Shown here in pieces: positions 21,501 through 32,068 of a stretch of DNA of 64,000 bases. The stretch spans positions 35,100,676-35,164,675 of the forward strand of contig OU862915.1 of NCBI GenBank assembly GCA_917880885.1. The letters are read 5' to 3'. Each line of letters begins with the position of its first letter. The stretch's first letter is position 1. Both the position numbers and the translations under genes were made by a program. Origin of the DNA: Limnephilus marmoratus (taxonomy: Eukaryota; Arthropoda; Insecta; Trichoptera; Limnephilidae). The notes under the pieces were generated by a model. The model saw nothing but the letters and a program-made list of their open reading frames with translations. It made no database searches and was not told where the DNA came from.

Positions 21501-24054
21501 TTAAATTGAGAAAAAAAATAAATAAAACTTAAATATTTTATAAAGTGGAATAATACAAAATTAAAGAAAATTCGAATTAATAAATTAATTTATTAAAGAG
21601 TAAATAAGTATAGTTATATATATCAAATAATATTCGAGCGAACGATTATTAAGAATCGATTCTCTTCTTTAGATTGAAATCAAATATGGAAGAAAAGGGG
21701 AAGGGAAGGAAATGAATTCCGGGTCTTGTAGGGTTAAATCGTTAAAAGTGGGAAACCGAAATAAAAGTGCGATAAGTTACACAGGTAGTCTGGATGCTCT
21801 AATAAAATTCATATCGATGATATTACCCGATGGAGCTGAATTTAAGACATTAGAGCTTTGGTGAGTCCTTACAATATTTAAGCTTTTACAGGTTCCTCGC
21901 GGGTAATCTGACATTGATGAACGTGATACCAAGTAAGGGTGAATAAATAACTAACCAATTTATTAGCATTCGCATGTCACTTCTCCCATACAGAATGAAA
22001 GGTTGCAAAACAAATACTTAACACATAATTAGATAGAAACGCATCACTAAACCAATTTTGGTATCTTAGCGTATTTGTATAACAAATACCTATTTGCCTC
22101 CTTTCACTAGCATGATTAGGGTAAGTTTATATGACCTTCGATAGTGTACCAAAAATTTCGATTTGAGTTCAATGTCTCCCATTGACCCAGTCACCTAAAT
22201 TCCATTAACGAATAAACAAAACAAAGCTTTAACGTCAGGGACAAGTTTATCAGTTATAGCTTGCGACGAAACCTGCGGTCAATATGTGAAGGCGACATTG
22301 ACGTTAAATTCACTCAATTCTAAACGACTTGATTTTACTAGAGCGATCGCCAATAGGTAGCATTGATTCAGCATGCAAAATTTTCGCAAAGTAAAGTACT
22401 GCGACTAGCTTCAAACTCTAAGAGAGCTCATCACAATTATTCAGGAGGTCATTGATTCAATGACAACTTGATTTATCTCATTTTTAAATCTTTCTTATAG
22501 GAAGTAGGTATCCAAGAACCCATAAATACCCATTATCCTAAATACCTAACACACGAGGAGCTAGTGACCTCATTTAAACAACACTGGTGTTCAAATACTC
22601 ATACAGTCCTGAATCCTAACTTTTCCCGAACGTAAGCTTCAAGGCTCCTGTATGTGGGTATGAGCCATCTGGAAATTTAAGTGTCAACCTTTCTCGAACA
22701 GACGGCTTTGATCTTGTGGCGGTATTGTCGAGGTGGGCATGCGGGGAAGAGGAAGGACGTATGCGGACAGTACGCTGACGCGGCATTAAAGCCACAGGTT
22801 ATTCGCATACCGTGAGTCTTGTCGAACCTGAAAGCAAACATAAGGCTCATGAGGTGAGTTTTATGTCAGCTAGTCAGAGGTGGAGTGTAACGCTGGGTCG
22901 GTCACGTGGGAGGAAGGATCTGCCCGTCACAAGCTTACGCCACATTCAACGGATAGAGGCATGATAAGGGAAGACATGAAATACCCCTTCTAGACTCAGT
23001 AGAGTTAAATTCAATCCGGCGGAGATGGAAGTCGGAGTGAGGCAGAAAAACGGCATGAAGACTTGGTATTCCCCCATCTGGCGTGAAGAGCCCCTTTCGT
23101 AACAAGAGACGCTCGTTGAAGAGAGTAAAACTCGGACTTAAGGATAAGCTTAGCAAACGTACTTGGGAGAATCCGGTTTGAAATTGTTGTTCATCGGTTT
23201 TCACTTGGTTAGCGGAGGAGCCGACTTTTCAGCAAACATATTATCCCCCTCCCCATATCCCTCCATTCCTGCTCTTTCAACGATTTTGCGAATACTAACC
23301 AATAACACTAACTATGACTACAAACACATTATGTTAGGAGAAGTTGCAGACAAGGACTTCAATTGAGAAAACTGGACCTTCGAGTTCGATCATCCTACAC
23401 CGGTAAGGTAAGGTTTGCTTTCTTGAAATGATGTAATTTATTAACTGTTGTTTATGTTATCGATGTATCCGCGGTGATAGGAAGAATTAAATAAACACAC
23501 TAAATTCCTACGGAAATCAAATAAATACAAAGTTAAGGCGGGGTTAGTTTATCAAACTCGGTTAAATATTCTAAAATAATAATTAATAAATCGGAAAATT
23601 CTCACCCTTTCTCTAAAAGAATCTATGGGTTACCACACGTAATACATTATCTTCTCTACATATGTGTGCATGTTAAGTATGCAAACAGATGTAAAATCTA
23701 AACAAAAAAAAATTACACAACGCAGATTATAGAAATAATGTGAACTAAAATCTTGAATCTTGATTACTGTGAGAAAATTGCAGGGATTTAAGAAGATAAG
23801 GTAGGTTTAGCTAGATTATAAAGTATAGGGGTTTAGAAATCGCGAGCCTGAGGTAGAAACAAACCGGAAGGAGGGCTGAGTCAGGCCATCATACCTAGTG
23901 GTGTGATCAGTAGGACATAAGGGTAGAATTATGAGCGTGGCTACGAGACAGGAGCTACGAGATTTAAACTACGAGGTAGAAGCTTAGAAAAGTAAATCAG
24001 CTAGGTAGGGTTCATCACAATTGGTGTCAAAAGCCAGGAGTGACGGAACATTAC
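18528..24054 (+). mobile_element. 5.5-kb LTR-like insertion without open reading frames
   Basis: Inserted into the RTE fragment with the 5-bp duplication ACGTT (18523-18527 and 24055-24059). It starts TGTGATGAA (18528-18536), and the exact inverted copy TTCATCACA lies at 24011-24019. This is followed by ATTGGTGTCAAAAGCCAGG, which looks like the primer-binding site next to a 5' LTR, and then by 16 more bases to the duplication. No frame of useful length exists inside, and no second copy of the TGTGATGAA end was seen. The plus strand is strongly purine-rich over 18.7-20.7 kb. It may be an exceptionally long solo LTR with a short internal tail. A decayed element of another class with 5-bp duplications is the alternative. 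Confidence 0.55.
20751..20896 (+). repeat. Imperfect short tandem array inside the LTR-like insertion
   Basis: Four units of roughly 30-50 bp share AGTC followed by CAGTTTTATACTTT and a CAGTGGAAAA word, with internal shortening in the third unit. Array lies near the middle of the insertion. Tandem repeats in this position occur in LTRs, but no function can be read from the sequence. Confidence 0.7.
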
Positions 24055-24572
24055 ACGTTACAATCGACAAGCGTTTTCATTAGGTCGGCATATTTTACCC
24101 TGTCAAATGCCTTTTTTTAGTCAGTAAAACAGGCAAAGACTTCCTTTCTTTGGTGACGACACTTTTGCAATATTACGTCGATAGACAATAATGCTTCACG
24201 CGTTCCAAATGCATTTCTGAAGCCAAACTGGGTGTTATCCAAGTCCTGCTCACATTTATTGCGTATCCTGGCATGTATTATTTTAAGGGATAATTTAAGG
24301 ACATGACTCATCAGGCTTATTAATCGATAGTCACTGCACTTCTTAGGGTATTGTTTCTCAGCTTATAAACAGATTTTATAAGCTGTGAGAAGGTTGGAAA
24401 TTTGCGCGGGTGCAATTAGACCTGTCAAAAAACTACCGAAAGAACAAGTTATGTAACTTGCTATGAATTACGTTAGGTGACTTTTGACGTCGTTTAAATT
24501 GGTAATTTGGCCATAAATCGCTTACATTAGCGTTTTACAGGAAAAAACTTGTTGGTGTAAACGCAGCCTAAC

Positions 24573-25200
24573 ATTTCGTGACCGCTTTCGCCTCAGTGTA
24601 GAAACATGATATCTCATTATTTTTACGCGCCAAAAGAAAGTGCAAGGGAGCAGAAAAAACTAAATTTTCCTTTGTCAACGCCACTCTATTTTGAAAACAT
24701 AGTTTCTCCCACCTGGGAATTAGACGAGATAGGACCTCCATTTCAGTTTCTCTTGGAAAGAAGTTGGAGAGGGTCTGAAACAGAAATGCATGCAAGTAGG
24801 TATGATATTATGTTCCTGTGATATGACTTTATCACATCTCTTCCCCTTGAGGGCTTGGCATGATGATGAGGGTTGCAAAACATGACTCGAATGTTATATT
24901 TTTTGATGGAAAATAATGTTGTCATGTCTGACAGTGTGTTTCTCCAGAGGTTTGAAATGTAATATTATATTTTCCAATTTCATGCAATGTCTACAATTTA
25001 TAATATATAGGTACATTATGTTTACTGGTACGATAACGTGGCGTTTATATAAGTTGTATCAGCATGCAATGGATAAAAACATCTCAATCATAAAAAATAA
25101 AAATTTGTTTGTCTTAGTTAGTTCTGCGTGAACTTAAAATCTATTTCCATGAACTAAAATTTGATTTGAATGTGAATGTCGCTTTCAGGACAGGGACGTA
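24573..25200. other. No recognised feature
   Basis: Open frames on both strands at 24568-24925 are short and give no family signal. No repeat was recognised. Confidence 0.35.
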
Positions 25201-25205
25201 TTTAT

Positions 25206-25629
25206 TTTATTTACATTCCCTCCACTGGGAAAAAAAAACGTATTTAAAGATGCTGTGTGGAGGGTTTTTTTAGAAAAAGGAGAGAGATGAAATTCTAGGA
25301 AGGAAAAAGGTATCGGCGTTGGGTAGGAATCTGGGAGTCAATGTGTTCAGGACTGACGAACAAATAAATCCATTCCTCGCAAGGCGATGGTTCGAGGGAG
25401 TCCGACTGGAGATGTCAAAAGATCTCTCTCAATAAGTCTCTTTCAATCCTGCCCGCCACGCCGTAAATGGGCAAAAGCATCCGCACCAAAAATTAGACAA
25501 ACCTCACCCCATGAACCTGGCACTCTAGCTAAGTCACCAAACGTAGCGAACCGTTTGGGGTGACCTATGGCAGGGGTGTTGGTTATCCAATAAATGGTTA
25601 TCGGGGCGGCAATAACCTCCTCACAAATT
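25206..25629 (-). mobile_element. SINE-A copy 7
   Basis: Minus-strand copy. The head (minus AATTTGTGAGGAGG) lies near 25629 and the conserved words ACCTCTGCCATAGG and TGGTGACTTAGC at about 25520-25570. A long-form middle follows, and the tail with CTCCACACAGCATC ends at about 25206. The inner stem has been replaced by a poly-T run on the minus strand. Confidence 0.75.
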
Positions 25630-26045
25630 GGACTGTGAAGTGGAATTGTCCGTGTGAAATATTTAAACAAACGATAAATTACCTTCCTAAAGCTAAATGT
25701 TGTATTATTTCAAAAATGGAAACTGAGTGGTCAAAAATCAGGAGTTCATGCAAACCACCGGATTTTCACAACTTTTAAAAATCTTTCACTGTTTAAATTT
25801 TAAATTATAGGCTGGTATCTATTTTCAAAATCTTACTTAAAATCAAAGCGAATTTGAGTTCATTGAACCAGATTTCACGGGGACGCATAGATATTCGAAA
25901 TGTGTTCGTATTACATTTCAAATACTGATAATAGGCAGTTGATCATAATTTTTCATCACCTTTGTATGGTAAACAGTTGGTGGAGGTGATTGGGACTTCG
26001 GGAGTCGAATTGATAAAAATTTGGGAAACTATTTTGTGTTATGAT
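25630..26045. other. No recognised feature
   Basis: No coding, RNA or repeat signal was recognised. Confidence 0.35.
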
Positions 26046-26054
26046 CCGCAGAAG

Positions 26055-26830
26055 ATATAATGTGTTACGTTACGGAATTGTTTCCCGTGCGAGCTAATAG
26101 CGAATTGACCCCTTGCACAGGCCCTCCGCCCCCTCTCCCCGCACCGCGCGGCGCCCGTGCCAAGCGCCGAGCGGCTCCCCGCTGCCATTCCTTCGCCGGC
26201 CTTCGGCAGAATAACTGTGTTCCCCGTGATTCGCGCTAGGCGCTCTCCGTAAACGCTCACGATGTTTTACTTTAATTGTGTATTGTGCTTAAAGAGGTTT
26301 ACGCCTACCCAGAATCCTGTCTGCCGACCGCCTATCTCCTGCTTGTGAGTACCAATGAACCTTGCTACCCCTCTGTGTGCTAAGAACTGACATTTAAATT
26401 CACTAAACACGTGTAGAGAGAGTTGAGAGAAGCTCCCCCGTTATGATAGAATTAATTAGAGATAGCCAAATACTCATGTGTGTAGTGCCGATGCTGGCCT
26501 TTTGTAGAACCCTGTTCACCTTTAATTGAATAAAACCCTTTTTCGTGCATAACTACTGTGTTCTGATTGAGGAAGGAGACCTGGAGATTTTGAGGAAAGG
26601 AAGGGGAGTAGGAATTTACAAGCGAACCACAAACACTCGCCCTGGGTTTAAGAGGGACCTTGCTCGCGCCGGCTGTGCAGAGCTAGCCGCCGGCTTGTTT
26701 ATTGCATGTCCTTTCCAGGTTTTGGGTTTAGCGTTGGCCGCAAGTAGCGCCAATGCTAGCAAATGGCAGAACATGATAATTATGTCAAAGTGGGCAGTTT
26801 ATTACGTGTATAAACAAATTATTTAGAGCA
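26055..26830. other. GC-rich block with polyadenylation signal, possible LTR
   Basis: The first 200 bp are strikingly GC- and CpG-rich (for example CGCACCGCGCGGCGCCCG near 26139) in an otherwise AT-rich window. A TTGAATAAAACCC polyadenylation-like word lies at about 26524. The left end begins TGTGTTACGTTACGG. Compact GC-rich sequence plus AATAAA suits a solo LTR, but I could not find a matching right end or target duplication. An unmethylated promoter or island is the alternative. Confidence 0.3.
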
Positions 26831-27340
26831 CACGACATTCTTCAAGGTCGGGCTCAGAGTTAATGGGTTTTGACTTCACCGAGGAATAATAATAAATTAT
26901 TTAAAAAAATACCTCATTACTAATTAAAAATGTTAGCACTTCGTTCCGAGGTTTTCAGTTTCCCAGAATGGCACTGTTGGGGAACCATTTCACGTCGAAC
27001 GACGTCGTTCAAAAGAATGGTAAAGTATTTTGTTAATAATAGTAACAACACTTGACTAATTTCTACAGCGCCATTGAGATTTTTTAATCATAAAGTAATC
27101 ATAATGCTGAAAATACATACAACGAGTAATACATTTATGAATTTTATAAGATAATGCAAGAACGCATTGAATACCCGATAAACAAATGAACACATATAAC
27201 TTGTGAAAAACCACCATATCATATAATCAATATTATCAACATGTTAATAATATTAATATTATAATCAATATTATCAATATTATCAACATGAAAACGAAGT
27301 ATTCTTCCCTTTATTTAATTTTTGTTATAAAAATGCAATT
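26831..27340. other. AT-rich DNA with AATATT/ATCAAC words
   Basis: Around 27220-27292 the words ATCAATATTATCAACATG and close variants recur. No other feature recognised. Confidence 0.4.
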
Positions 27341-27344
27341 TTTA

Positions 27345-27625
27345 TGCATTGCAAAATAATTTTTGTATTTAATTTTATGTATTTGTTTTTTTATGATATT
27401 TTTAAGTAATTAATCACTTCTCCCATTAATAATTTGTCTCTGACTCTTATTAGAATTTGGAGAATATATTAAGTAATTAATCACCTCTCCCATTAATAAT
27501 TTGTCTCTAATTCATAAGTCTATAGCTATTTGTCTTTGTTATTTTTAATATTAATCTTATCCTGACGAAGAATACTTTATTTCCGAAACTGTTGATAGTA
27601 TTTATTATGTAGAGGTGTTTTAGGA
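27345..27625 (+). mobile_element. Penelope-like element end
   Basis: AT-rich Penelope-type terminal sequence. It contains a 67-bp-period tandem duplication (TAATTAATCAC-TCTCCCATTAATAATT at 27404 and 27471) and a hammerhead-like core: CTGACGA at 27562-27568 and GAAAC at 27585-27589. Stem II between them is weak in this copy. No Penelope coding sequence is attached. Confidence 0.5.
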
Positions 27626-28385
27626 CCTCCGACTTGCCGGGTCAGTTCTCTACTAACTGTACGTCCCTATCAAGGATCATATTTAACTGTATCATTCTTC
27701 GGCCAAGAGTTAAGCTAATATTTTTTATGCGTTTAGGCAATTTAGCATCCCCGTTTTTTTTAGATATTTTGGCCGTGAAGTAAATGAATTGTTTTTAAGG
27801 GTTAAATACTGGCTTAAATTCGAAATTTAATAGCCTCGTATTTATATAGCGTTCAAAGATTAAGTATTTCATTTTGACCTTTTAATCAATAAATTATGCC
27901 TCTACGAAATATGTCTTGATGTCTGAATAACAAGGTTGCATGCTTTCATTTTCCCGTTTCCAAGTTTCTGGTTTAGCTACGTAGGTACATAAGACTAACA
28001 CCAATATCGGAAAGGAAAATAAATTTAATCTTAAAAGTCACAGCGATACTATAAATATCTCAGCAACTTTATAAGGAGTTCTTCAAACAAAATCTGAAAT
28101 TCGTTTGCCGTTCGTGTTGTGTTTTGGAATAAGTCCACATAGAAAAGTTTGCGAGGCAAACCAACCCGCTACAACACATGCTCCCCTAATAAATTACACT
28201 TTGATACATAGGTACCTATTCTTCATTCTTCCTGTTTTAGTACGAGCCAGTGACACCACGCTATCCCTGTGTGTTGGAATTTTGAAAGTGTTAAGTCGGT
28301 TTTGTCAATTGAAATGCACCCTTACCTAAATTTAATTAAAAACAATAGAGGAAAATTTAAAAAATAAATGTATTAAATTTAATTC
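27626..28385. other. No recognised feature
   Basis: AT-rich. A 74-codon frame at 28105-28329 has no family signal. Confidence 0.35.
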
Positions 28386-28541
28386 AATTGAAATTAAAAC
28401 AATTTTAAAACTTATTTCCACATATTTATTTAACCAGTACCAGCCTGAATTGCCAGCCTGAAGATGTCCATAACAGGATGAAACCGGTACTGGTTAAATA
28501 AATATGTGGAAATAAGTTTAAAAAATTGTTTTAATTTCAAT
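28386..28541 (+). mobile_element. Penelope-like terminal inverted structure
   Basis: Two arms of about 55 bp are inverted copies, AAACTTATTTCCACATAT on the left and ATATGTGGAAATAAGTTT on the right. They enclose a hammerhead-like core. This inverted arrangement around the core is characteristic of Penelope-like element termini. No coding part remains. Confidence 0.65.
28457..28486 (+). ncRNA. Hammerhead-ribozyme-like core
   Basis: CTGAAGA (28458-28464) and GAAAC (28480-28484) flank a short stem II in which TGTCC can pair with GGATG using one U-G and one G-U pair. The CTGANGA/GAAA pair is the hammerhead catalytic core. Self-cleaving motifs are known in Penelope ends. Activity of this degenerate copy is unproven. 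Confidence 0.45.
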
Positions 28542-28842
28542 TTAATACAATATAATTCCACCAAGTATAACAGAACAATAAATAAACTCATGTATTAAAT
28601 TTATTACATATTTTTAAAAATTCTATCACATTACCCTTAGGTTCACAAAAATAAGGGAATTTTGAGGGAAAGAAAGTTAATCATTACATTTTCAACCATA
28701 AAACCGTACCGTAAAATTAGTTTTTAAAATTACCACTTTTGACAATGAATTAATATAATATTTCTATAAAACCGCCCTTGAAGTGATTTTACCAAAAAAC
28801 GGCGCTCTTGAAATTGTTATTATCTATTTTGTAATAATTATA

Positions 28843-28970
28843 CAGTGTGTTAAGGGACGTACTTGATTTACTTGTGATTTCTGACATTATTTGGACTAAA
28901 AAAAGGTGTATGAATTTTTGGTCACCGGTGATATTTTTGCTGTTTTTGAATAAATAATGTTTTTTTTTTA
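28843..28970 (+). mobile_element. Single end of a long-TIR MITE
   Basis: CAGTGTGTTAAGGGACGTAC followed by TTGAT and CTGACATTATTTGGA matches the left terminal repeat of the complete MITE at 53551-53882. The opposite end is not present, so this copy is truncated. Confidence 0.6.
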
Positions 28971-29022
28971 AATAGAAATTGAGATTGAATACAGCATCTA
29001 ATAAGCAAAGATGCTTTTCATT

Positions 29023-29508
29023 AACTTTTTTTTACATCAGCTCCACACAGAAAGCCCTGAAGAAAACAAAATTCCCCTCATGGCCTGATCATTTTTGGTG
29101 TTGCAGTGTGGAGGGACTTTTTAAGGAAAAAAGGAGAGAAGTTCTGGGAAGGAATAAGGTATGGAGGGTGGGTAGGAATCTGGAATTTAACGTGTCCATG
29201 AATAATGAACGCATGAATCCACCCCACCACGGTGCATGGCGATGGGTCGAGAGAGCCCGGCTGGAGAGGTAAAAAACTCTCCCTCAACCAGTCTCTCCCG
29301 ATCCGTCCAGCCACGCCACGATGTTTTTGCCCCGAACGGTGGACAAACACATCCGTCGCCAAGACCAGGACAAATCTCACCCCATGAACCCGGGCACCCC
29401 TGCTAAGTCAGAAAACGTAGCGAACCACTTGGGATGACCTATGGCAAAGACGTTGGTTGTCCAATAAATGATTCCCGGAGCGGCGGTACCCATACCCGCC
29501 TGTCAAAA
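29023..29508 (-). mobile_element. SINE-A copy 8, long form
   Basis: Minus-strand copy with head at about 29400-29508 (minus GGGTACCGCCGCTCCGGG) and the full long-form middle, including CAGCCGGGCTCTCTCG. The tail at 29040-29110 reads CTCCACAC and CTTCAGGGC in changed order of conservation. An extra ~30 bp between the GGTGTTTGTCCACCG region and the middle appear specific to this copy. Confidence 0.75.
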
Positions 29509-29509
29509 T

Positions 29510-31108
29510 GAAACCCTAACACAGTGAGGTGAGATTTTCACGTGGAGAGAATTACACTGGAAAAAAAACAACTTAATTTTTTTTAACGACTTTGGTTTTT
29601 GTTTTTAAATGTTTATTTAGTTTTTAATTGTGCAATGTTTAACTTACTTAAATCTTACAAAACTGATTAATTAGTTTGATTGTAATACTTGTTTGCATAC
29701 TTTAAAATTTAGACACATTAAAAACATGTCATTTTGACGGTGGTTTAGTTACATAGATTATAAAAAAATATTGAAAAACTGCACTCTTGATAGAGGATTC
29801 TCGTACAAGTTTTTCCAAACCGCTTGTAAGAGAATGTAACTTGTGGGGGTGTTTGTAGGTATGGGGGACATTTGCGGGTTTTGTGGGTGGCGGGAAGAAT
29901 ATATGTAGGTGGGGGGTTGTAGTTGTCTCAAATAGGAGCCAACTTCCCGACCTTCCGCCCCGGTTTCCCAACAGGAAGGAAGGTTTCAACTTTGCAAGAG
30001 GTCGATGTGACACATGTTAGTCTGTGAGGGATGCTGTTTTTGGAAAGGTAGTATCGACAAGACAAGACAGTGGCTATCGTGAATATTTCACAAACACAAT
30101 GATGAGAATAAGTCGAAAAAAATAAAATGCAAGCACATCATAATAAAACAATCAGAACAAAAATCAAAGAACTCTTAGTCAATAATCACGTCCCACAAAC
30201 GACAAGCTTAAACCTTTACATTCAGAGAGAAAGGGTCTTAGATTAAATTTGCTTGAACAATTAGAAATCAATAAACAAACGAATGGCCCCAGTGTAACGC
30301 TAATTAATAAAGTACGGAAAATTATTTATCCCACTCCTTAGTATATTTACAAAACACAAAACCAAAAAACATAAAGCACTTAATGAGTCATAGCAGTAAA
30401 GTCATTATTAAACAATTAAATAAACCATAGCATTTTGTGCGGGGAAAACAGATCTCCCACGTAATGGAATGTCTACTGCCTGAATTAGTCTATAAGCAAA
30501 TTGGTTATAAACAGTAATACATTAATTTAGACTACCTCAAAAATTGACATCTAGATTCGTATAAATAAGTTGTCTCAAACCACAGTTTGAAAATGGCCTT
30601 GTAAGCCAAAACAGCTGCAACAAAAAATTCTTATACTTGCACAACTTGATACATGTTTGCGCCGCTTTTAGTGATAACTCGGTAAAAGACTTTTGTGTTC
30701 TTGAAATGGATTATTTATTATATTTATGGCAACAAATGGATCTTTTCCCGTCTCCCCCGCTTGCCCCCCAAAAGTCAGTGTGTTCACGCAGCTCCGCGAC
30801 TACGAGGTTCTCGTTAGTCGCTTAAAACAATCGCTTTATCGCATCGTATCGCATTCTTTGAAAACTATTCAAATTCGCAATAATTCATCAAGTAAAAAAG
30901 TGAACTACATCTCAGATGGTGATTTCATCTTGAAAGGAACTACGTTCCAGATGAAACTGCTCCCTTCTACCTTCCGTGAGTGTTACCTACCTATACATTT
31001 TGTTGTCATTGTATTTATACAGAAGTGGATTGCCGAATATTTAGTTATAACCCTCTTAGCGGGAACAATAACATTATTAAATTAAATTTTTATAACCATT
31101 GAAGTGAA
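29510..31108. other. Unassigned, two unidentified open frames
   Basis: A minus-strand frame at 29729-30013 (94 codons) is rich in P, T and H. A plus-strand frame at 30726-31085 (119 codons) ends in a hydrophobic stretch. Neither contains a motif I recognise. Both may be chance or remnants of transposon proteins. Confidence 0.3.
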
Positions 31109-31109
31109 T

Positions 31110-31475
31110 AAACATTGAACTTCAATGCAGGGACGGCCCAGTTTTTTTATATTGGTAAAATAGCACGTAACATAAACACCCGTGTCAAAGAACATCTTAA
31201 ATGTTTACACAGCTCTGGATTTTCAGAATTTGCAAACCACTTGATCGAAAAAGACCGTAAATTTGACAAAAACTCCGGCGCCAAACATATTCATAAAAAC
31301 AATATCGGTATAAGGTTGCACAATAGAGGCACTTGAACTTAGGAAAGCCATAAACACTAATAGTAAGGTAGTTAATAACCAACTAAATTTAAATAAAAGT
31401 CCCATACTAAGATTATTGTAGCGAAACTCGGTCGGCATAAAGTATAAAAAATAAAAGTGGTGTTAACAAAGTTAT
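31110..31475 (+). mobile_element. Penelope-like element, endonuclease C-terminus and end
   Basis: One frame reads FYIGKIARNINTRVKEHL and then GFSEFANHLIEKDRKF. This is the YIG part of a GIY-YIG endonuclease followed by the conserved FANHLIE block of Penelope-like elements. After a frameshift at about 31325 it continues EALELRKAINTNSKVVNNQ to a stop at about 31422. Immediately downstream, GCGAAACTCGGTCGG is the 3' half of the hammerhead-like terminal motif; the 5' half has been deleted. The reverse transcriptase is missing. Confidence 0.75.
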
Positions 31476-31730
31476 TGTTTTATTTTTAATTAAAAAAGTT
31501 ATGTAAATATTTTTTTAATGAGTCGGTATGAAGATGATCCAGTAAAAAGCGAATTAGTAGAAAGAATTATGAATACAGAGTATTAATTGAACACAATACC
31601 ATACCAAAAAATAAACCAGATTTTAACAATAAACATATATAGTCACATATCCTACTTTTACATTAACTACATATTTTCAATGGATACAAAATACAAGAGT
31701 CCATCTTGCTAACAACCGTGTAAAGCCTGT

Positions 31731-32068
31731 GAAAATACGGCATCTCCAATTGGGGTATGTCGTGAGGTTGAAGATAGTGGGGACGTGAAAAAAATAGGGC
31801 GAAGGTCAACAAACTTGGCCAAAGCAATTTTAAGTAACTTTACGATAGTAAATGTTGATCCCTTACGAGGGCGATACTGAAAATACCACTCTGAAATGTG
31901 CCACAGATACCCTATGCATATTAAATATTAATAATTAAAATTAAATAATTTATGAGATGATATAAATTATTGTTCAAATCAAATATACTTGTGATTTGAA
32001 CCAGCGACCTCTAAAATCAGAGCCGACGATCAAAAGCACCCAACCACAGAGGCCGTCAGAATTTTATA
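31731..32068 (-). mobile_element. SINE-C copy with tRNA-like head
   Basis: Read on the minus strand from 32068: GACGGCCTCTGTGGTTGGG (A-box region) and, about 40 bases later, GGTTCAAATC, a canonical B-box. The body then runs to a tail with CGCCCTCGTAAGG, a CACTATC-CCTCACGACATACCCC block and AATTGGAGATGCCGTA. The last piece of the tail (GGGAGCAGTTGGGAC) is missing. Confidence 0.65.

Larger units (their letters stand above)
18120..24380 (-). mobile_element. RTE-like reverse transcriptase fragment split by a 5.5-kb insertion
   Basis: The minus strand carries two halves of one reverse transcriptase. The upstream half (24060-24380) reads LISLMSHVLK, DNTQFGFRNAFGTREALL and KKAFDRVKYADLMKTLVDCN. The downstream half (18120-18527) continues DTKDQNFIKNLYW, IRHGNERSNAIAIQRGVRQGC, LAPLLFNLYS and YADDTVLLADS, with both catalytic motifs present. 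Removing 18528-24054 and one copy of ACGTT joins them in frame at CNV-DTKDQ. One stop precedes YADD. Both the N- and C-terminal parts are missing. Confidence 0.85.
17885..24568. mobile_element. Possible PIF/Harbinger-like MITE enclosing nested insertions
   Basis: The ends GGCTAGCTTTACAC (left) and GGCTGCGTTTACAC (right, reverse complement) match at 11 of 14 positions. They are flanked by TAA on each side (17882-17884 and 24569-24571). Terminal GC-rich repeats with a TAA duplication are the PIF/Harbinger signature. Only about 240 bp on the left and about 200 bp on the right would belong to the MITE itself; the rest is later insertion. No transposase is visible. Confidence 0.4.
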
